Source: JBHHYR01 sp046757585 (GTDB taxonomy: Bacteria > Desulfobacterota > Binatia > HRBIN30). From it: DNA of 34,571 bases. Position 1 is the stretch's first letter, and each line of letters begins with the position of its first letter. The translations under genes were made by a program, and so were the position numbers. Under the pieces are notes generated by a model, which did not search any database, was not told the DNA's origin, and saw nothing but the letters and a program-made list of their open reading frames with translations. Where the stretch lies: contig JBHHYR010000018.1 of assembly GCA_046757585.1 (NCBI GenBank), forward strand, positions 1 through 34,571, written 5' to 3'. This document shows positions 30,762 through 34,571 of this stretch, piece after piece.

Positions 30762-32083
30762 TGAAGCGGCGTTGTCACCCCTGCGAGTCGCCTTCACATA
30801 GGCAGGCGCGCGCGCATCTTCTCACAATGGCACTACTAGTTCTGTCCGTCTGCGCGCTCGCCAGCTGCACGACCGGCGGGGGTGGCGGCGCGACGTGCCG
30901 CTTTGACGATCCAGCGCAGCTCGCGGCTTCCAGCTGGCCCAAGTTCCGGCATGATTCCCGCAATACCGGCAGCGTGGACAACCCCAACGTGGAGCGCAAC
31001 ACGGGACAACTCGAGTGGGTGTTCCCCGCGCTCACCGAGGATCCGAAGGGACCGTTCGCTGCGTCGCCCGTCCTGAACGGTGTGGCAACCGATCCGGCAT
31101 CGGCGACGCGCGTGTACATCGGATCAACGGACGGGCGTTTGTACGCCGTGCGCGTAGCCGATGGCACTCAGGACAGCGGCTTTGATTTCAGCATCTCGCT
31201 GCCGATCACGAGCACGGTGTTGCTGGGTATCCGTGACGGTGGCGATGCCGTCTTCCTCGCCGGTGGGGACGGCAGGCTCTACGCGCTGGATTCAGCCGCC
31301 ATGGCCCAGCCCACGAACTGGCCAATCGTGCTCAGCGGTTTCCTAAGCGCCTCGCCTGCGCTCAACGGCACCGACGGCACAGTGTACACCAGCTCGCTGA
31401 CCGGCTTCTTCTCCGGGGTGTGTCCGAACGGCATCTCCCGTTTCGGTTTCTCGACCCTCGGCATACAGTCGTCGCCAGCCGTCGGGCCAGACGAGACCGT
31501 GTACTTCGGTGCCGATGACGCCCAGCTGCGAGCCGCGCAGCCCGACGGGCCAATCAAGTGGGCCTTTTCGGGTTCGGCGCCGATCCTGGGCGCACCGGTC
31601 GTCGAGGCCGACAATGGCGTGACCGTTGCGATTTACGTTGCCGACCGAGGCGGGCTGATCTTCAAGGTGGACGCCAATGGACGCCCGTTCAGCGGCGCCG
31701 ACGGGTTCGATTTCGCCGCCCGGAACGGCGGTCCGGTCGGCCCGATCCTCTCCTCCCCGGCACTGGCGGGCGACCATCTCTACGTTGGGTCGGACGATGG
31801 CAATCTGTACGCGATCAGAACGGACAAGGGGAGAATAGACTGGAGCTTTCCTACCGGTGCAGCAATCGTGTCGTCGCCGGCGGTTGCAACCGGCGGCGCG
31901 CAACCTGTTGTGGTAGTCGGCTCCAACGACGGGAACGTCTACTTCATTCGCGACGAGGGGACGACCGGCGCGGCCATCGAGACGTTCTCCATCGGCGCAC
32001 CAGTCCGTTCGTCGCCTGCCATCGGCAGCGACGGCACGATCTACGTCGGCGCCGACGACGGCCGCCTCTACGCCATCCGCTAG
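30761..32083 (+). CDS. PQQ-like beta-propeller lipoprotein, tandem paralogue
   Basis: A 440-residue predicted lipoprotein. A basic N-terminus is followed by the hydrophobic stretch MALLVLSVCALASC; the lipobox ALASC is standard and is followed by TTGGGGG. SWPKFRHDSRNTGSVDNP is the first-blade motif shared with the gene before it. Repeats such as SSPAVGPDETVYFGADDAQL and SSPAIGSDGTIYVGADDGRL build a propeller of seven or eight blades with no catalytic site. The ATG at 30761 has GGAG nine bases upstream; the ATG at 30746 and one at 30827 are alternatives. Unlike its paralogue it lacks a Thr/Pro insertion. The stop codon is at a CTAG followed by AGCCCG, like the MITE end. Confidence 0.85.
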   Translation: MKRRCHPCESPSHRQARAHLLTMALLVLSVCALASCTTGGGGGATCRFDDPAQLAASSWPKFRHDSRNTGSVDNPNVERNTGQLEWVFPALTEDPKGPFAASPVLNGVATDPASATRVYIGSTDGRLYAVRVADGTQDSGFDFSISLPITSTVLLGIRDGGDAVFLAGGDGRLYALDSAAMAQPTNWPIVLSGFLSASPALNGTDGTVYTSSLTGFFSGVCPNGISRFGFSTLGIQSSPAVGPDETVYFGADDAQLRAAQPDGPIKWAFSGSAPILGAPVVEADNGVTVAIYVADRGGLIFKVDANGRPFSGADGFDFAARNGGPVGPILSSPALAGDHLYVGSDDGNLYAIRTDKGRIDWSFPTGAAIVSSPAVATGGAQPVVVVGSNDGNVYFIRDEGTTGAAIETFSIGAPVRSSPAIGSDGTIYVGADDGRLYAIR

Positions 32084-32098
32084 GAGCCCGCTAGAAAA
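32080..32098. repeat. Possible degenerate half of the CTAG inverted-repeat element
   Basis: ctaggagcccgctagaaaa matches the 19-bp left end of the element at 4105 in 15 of 19 positions, and both begin in the stop codon of a gene. No matching right end was found. This may be a decayed solo end or chance. Confidence 0.3.
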
Positions 32099-32370
32099 TC
32101 CCCCTCTACACCTCTTTCGCCAAACGAGGGGACCTGCACCCCGAACACTGGGGAATTGTCCCCTATACGTGGGTGAACCGGGGGGGCACAAACCCTGTCG
32201 GAGAAAGTCCGGGCGCGCCCTGAGCCTGTGGACCACGCGGGTTCACGACGTCGCTGACCGGTAAGTCCCCGCCGCTTGCGCTTCGGCACCGAATCCGGGC
32301 AAACGAATGCTCCGCGCCTCTCCGGCGTCACGGTGCGCGACAGTCGCCGGTGACGCCGCGACAGCCTGGC
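32084..32370. other. Convergent intergenic region with short inverted repeats
   Basis: A 287-bp gap between converging genes with no credible coding region. ggggaattgtcccc (32150-32163) is a near-perfect short palindrome. CGGCGTCAC (32323-32331) pairs with GTGACGCCG (32350-32358) over an 18-nt loop, close to the 3' end of the FG-GAP gene, and might end transcription; no U-tract is present. Confidence 0.4.
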
Positions 32371-34571
32371 TCAGGCGCGCTGCCGCCGGCCTATGACCAG
32401 TGCACCAATCAGGAGCACGAACAACGACAAGGTAAACGGAACGGACTCGGGTTCGTTCGTGCCCAGCTGGCAGCCGGACGAGCTGGATCCCTTGTTCGAC
32501 CGGCCGCGGGTGCGGGTCGGACGGGGCACGAATGTGGGGGACGGCGTCCCCGGTCCGACTGTGACCGGCGGTACGGGGGTCGGGACCCCCGGCAGCAGCG
32601 TGGGCGTTGGCGCTGGCGGTAAATTGTTGCGCGTCACGTTCCGCAAAACTGTGACGTTCTCGCCCTCGCCGTTGACAACCACCACATCGGGCAAGCGATT
32701 CCGCTGCGGGTTGAGGTCGGCCAGGGCGAACGCCACCGGGCCGCGGCCGACCGCAAAACGGCGCCCTTCCTTGAAACCACCGGAGCCGTCGCCCAGGAAG
32801 ATCTCCACGGCGTCCGCCGTCGTACTGAGCGTTACCACATCGGCATGTTGGTCGCCGTTCATGTCCGCAGCCGCAATCGCAACGGGTTGTTCCGGCTCTT
32901 CGATCTCAGTCATTTCGTCGAAGTGTCCGTCCCCAGCGCCCGCGAGCACCTGTACACCCGGCGCCGACCGGCTGAGCACCGCCACGTCCGGCACACCGTC
33001 TTCGTTGAAGTCTGCCGCGGCGAGATCCGTGGCATCCTGAGTCAATTCGCTGAAGACCGTGCCGCCGACGCTGCCGTCACCGTTGCCCAGCAGGGCGTCT
33101 ATGCCGCCGGGAAAACCCGTTGTGACGAGGATATCGACGCTGCCGTCCCCATTGACGTCCGCCGGAACCGCGGCCACCGGGCGGCCGTCTAGAAACACAG
33201 GCTGCAACGCACCGAAATCCGTGCCGTTCGCCAACAGGATCCCGAGTTGATCTGCCACCGGCTGCGTCAGGACCAGGTCCTGCAACCCGTCCGCATTGAG
33301 GTCCGTGGCAATCAGTCGACTGACCGCCCCTGCCACCGCAATCGGCTGCGGAGCGGCAAACCCACCACTGCTGCCGCGGAGTAACAAGATGGACTCTGCG
33401 CCAACGTTGGCCACGGCGCCGTCGGGAAGGCTATCGCCGTCGAAATCTCCGCTGGCGACGGCCACCGGCTGCGGCCCGGCTGCGAAGTTGCGTGGCGCAC
33501 GCAAGCTGCCGCGCCCATTTCCGGTCAACAAGGAAACATCGTCGCCGCCAGTGTTTGCCACTAGGACATCGAGGAAACCGTTCCGATTGAAATCCGCCGT
33601 TGTCAGGGCCGCCGGCGTCGCGCCGGCCACGAAGTTCAACGCCCCAACGAATGAGCCGCGCCCGGCACCGCGCAGCACGCCAACCGTGCCGCCCAGGGCA
33701 TTCGCCACTGCCACATCCACGTTCGTGTCACTGTTGAATTGACCCACAACGAGAGCGCTGGGGCCACTGCCAACCACGAAGCGGCTGGCCACTGTAAAGT
33801 CCCCACCTCCGGTTCCCTCGAGCAACACGACATCATTCGACCCCGTGTCCGCAACGAAAATATCCGCTGCCGTGTCTCCGGTACCCTCGGCGACCGCCAG
33901 CCCCGCCGGTGCCATGCCGGCCGTTGTCATGGACCGGCGTGTGAAATTGCCGTCGCCGCTGCCGCCCCACACAGAAACGGCATTATCGTCTCCTTGTGCG
34001 ACGATCAGATCCGGTACGCCGTCTCCAGTCACGTCCCCCAATGCGACCCCGGAAGGGCCGCTGCCAGTCATGAGCGTAACGCTCAACGCAAACGACTGCC
34101 CCCCATTCGCGAGGAGCACGCTCACCGAGTTGTCGCCGCGATTCGCGACGACGAGATCAGCAAGCCCATCACCGTTCAGGTCGCCGGCCGTGATCGCCGC
34201 CGGCTGCGCACCGACCGCTACCGGAGCGCCGGGGCCGACCGAACGGTCAGGACCGACGGACACCAGAACCACACTGGCGCCGCCCGCGTCGGCAACCGCC
34301 AGCAGTCCCCCTACCGCCACGATGGCAACTGGCTCCACCGCCACCAACGTGTTTACCGGTTCGCCAAACGTCCCGTCGCCGTTGCCAAACAGGACCGAGA
34401 CGGTGCCATCACCGGCGTTGGCCGTTGCTACGTCCAACAGCCCATCCTGATCAAGATCGGACAGCGCAACCGCCACCGGCTCCGCACCCACCGCAATCGG
34501 CGCGCGCGGCAGAAAGGCGCCAGTGCCTTTCCCCTGGAGCCATTGAACCGTCCCGTCGTCCCGGTTTGCAC
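32371..34571 (-). CDS. FG-GAP/VCBS propeller protein with C-terminal sorting signal (5' end outside window)
   Basis: The frame is open to the right edge of the window, so the signal peptide is not seen. At least 733 residues are present. They contain about 13 FG-GAP units with DxDxDGxxD-like cores (DLDQDGLLDV, DLNGDGLADL, DVTGDGVPDL, DFNRNGFLDV, DFNEDGVPDV, DMNGDQHADV and others), enough for two seven-bladed propellers. A shorter Pro/Thr linker (LPPAPTPTLLPGVPTPVPPV and on) and a Ser-rich SSSSGC lead to a hydrophobic segment (FTLSLFVLLIGALVIG) and RRQRA. It is convergent with the PQQ-like lipoprotein gene 287 bp away. Together with the two FG-GAP proteins at 6.9-11.2 kb it forms a family sharing the same layout and anchor. 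Confidence 0.87.
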   Translation of the reverse strand, partial: ANRDDGTVQWLQGKGTGAFLPRAPIAVGAEPVAVALSDLDQDGLLDVATANAGDGTVSVLFGNGDGTFGEPVNTLVAVEPVAIVAVGGLLAVADAGGASVVLVSVGPDRSVGPGAPVAVGAQPAAITAGDLNGDGLADLVVANRGDNSVSVLLANGGQSFALSVTLMTGSGPSGVALGDVTGDGVPDLIVAQGDDNAVSVWGGSGDGNFTRRSMTTAGMAPAGLAVAEGTGDTAADIFVADTGSNDVVLLEGTGGGDFTVASRFVVGSGPSALVVGQFNSDTNVDVAVANALGGTVGVLRGAGRGSFVGALNFVAGATPAALTTADFNRNGFLDVLVANTGGDDVSLLTGNGRGSLRAPRNFAAGPQPVAVASGDFDGDSLPDGAVANVGAESILLLRGSSGGFAAPQPIAVAGAVSRLIATDLNADGLQDLVLTQPVADQLGILLANGTDFGALQPVFLDGRPVAAVPADVNGDGSVDILVTTGFPGGIDALLGNGDGSVGGTVFSELTQDATDLAAADFNEDGVPDVAVLSRSAPGVQVLAGAGDGHFDEMTEIEEPEQPVAIAAADMNGDQHADVVTLSTTADAVEIFLGDGSGGFKEGRRFAVGRGPVAFALADLNPQRNRLPDVVVVNGEGENVTVLRNVTRNNLPPAPTPTLLPGVPTPVPPVTVGPGTPSPTFVPRPTRTRGRSNKGSSSSGCQLGTNEPESVPFTLSLFVLLIGALVIGRRQRA
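32374..32472 (-). other. C-terminal Cys/hydrophobic/Arg sorting signal, copy 3
   Basis: Codes for SGC-QL, 27 residues from the Cys to RRQR, with a hydrophobic core of about 16 residues. Same plan as copies 1 and 2, though the sequence differs. Confidence 0.6.

Overview
The window is high-GC bacterial chromosome with densely packed, mostly minus-strand genes, Shine-Dalgarno starts, a single-copy groESL and the conserved rimP-nusA-infB-rbfA-truB cluster. No phage, plasmid, transposase, CRISPR, rRNA or tRNA gene is visible. Three things fit a little-cultured Proteobacteria-adjacent lineage such as Binatota or a deep Desulfobacterota/Myxococcota relative: several family III CoA-transferases, Thr/Pro-linked FG-GAP propellers with a Cys-plus-Arg C-terminal anchor, and dispersed CTAG-ended inverted repeats. 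That placement is inference, not a sequence match.

Layout. 1-3651: the 3' end of moaA, a predicted lipoprotein on the minus strand, and two consecutive family III CoA-transferases. 3652-6887: a small DUF5658-like membrane protein whose stop codon lies in a 169-bp MITE-like inverted repeat, then (minus) an SCP2-type thiolase preceded by an HMG-CoA-synthase-like/DUF35 fusion. 6900-11200: two FG-GAP propeller proteins. 11292-15416: a hairpin terminator, groEL, groES, dnaA and a dnaA upstream region with a perfect DnaA box. 15417-23171: a VKOR-DsbA fusion, truB, rbfA, ylxP, infB, ylxR, nusA and rimP, with an intrinsic terminator or attenuator immediately before rimP. 23422-27594: long-chain acyl-CoA synthetase, greA, a third CoA-transferase, a small membrane protein and a zinc-ribbon protein. 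27666-30630 (plus): comF-like phosphoribosyltransferase, a methyltransferase and a PQQ-like propeller lipoprotein. 30761-34571: a second PQQ-like lipoprotein and, convergent to it, a third FG-GAP protein that runs off the right edge.

How the genes work together. The core genes form the usual transcription/translation/ribosome-maturation module. The CoA-transferases, acyl-CoA ligase, thiolase and HMGS-like/DUF35 protein point to CoA-thioester metabolism of organic acids or lipids; substrates cannot be read from sequence. The least explained part is a set of five secreted beta-propeller proteins. Three FG-GAP proteins end in Thr/Pro linker, Ser-Gly/Ser-Cys, a short hydrophobic segment and an Arg cluster, resembling MYXO-CTERM/JDVT-CTERM sorting signals. 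Two tandem PQQ-like proteins carry an N-terminal lipobox followed by a five-glycine tether. Together they suggest a surface-displayed propeller family using two different anchors.
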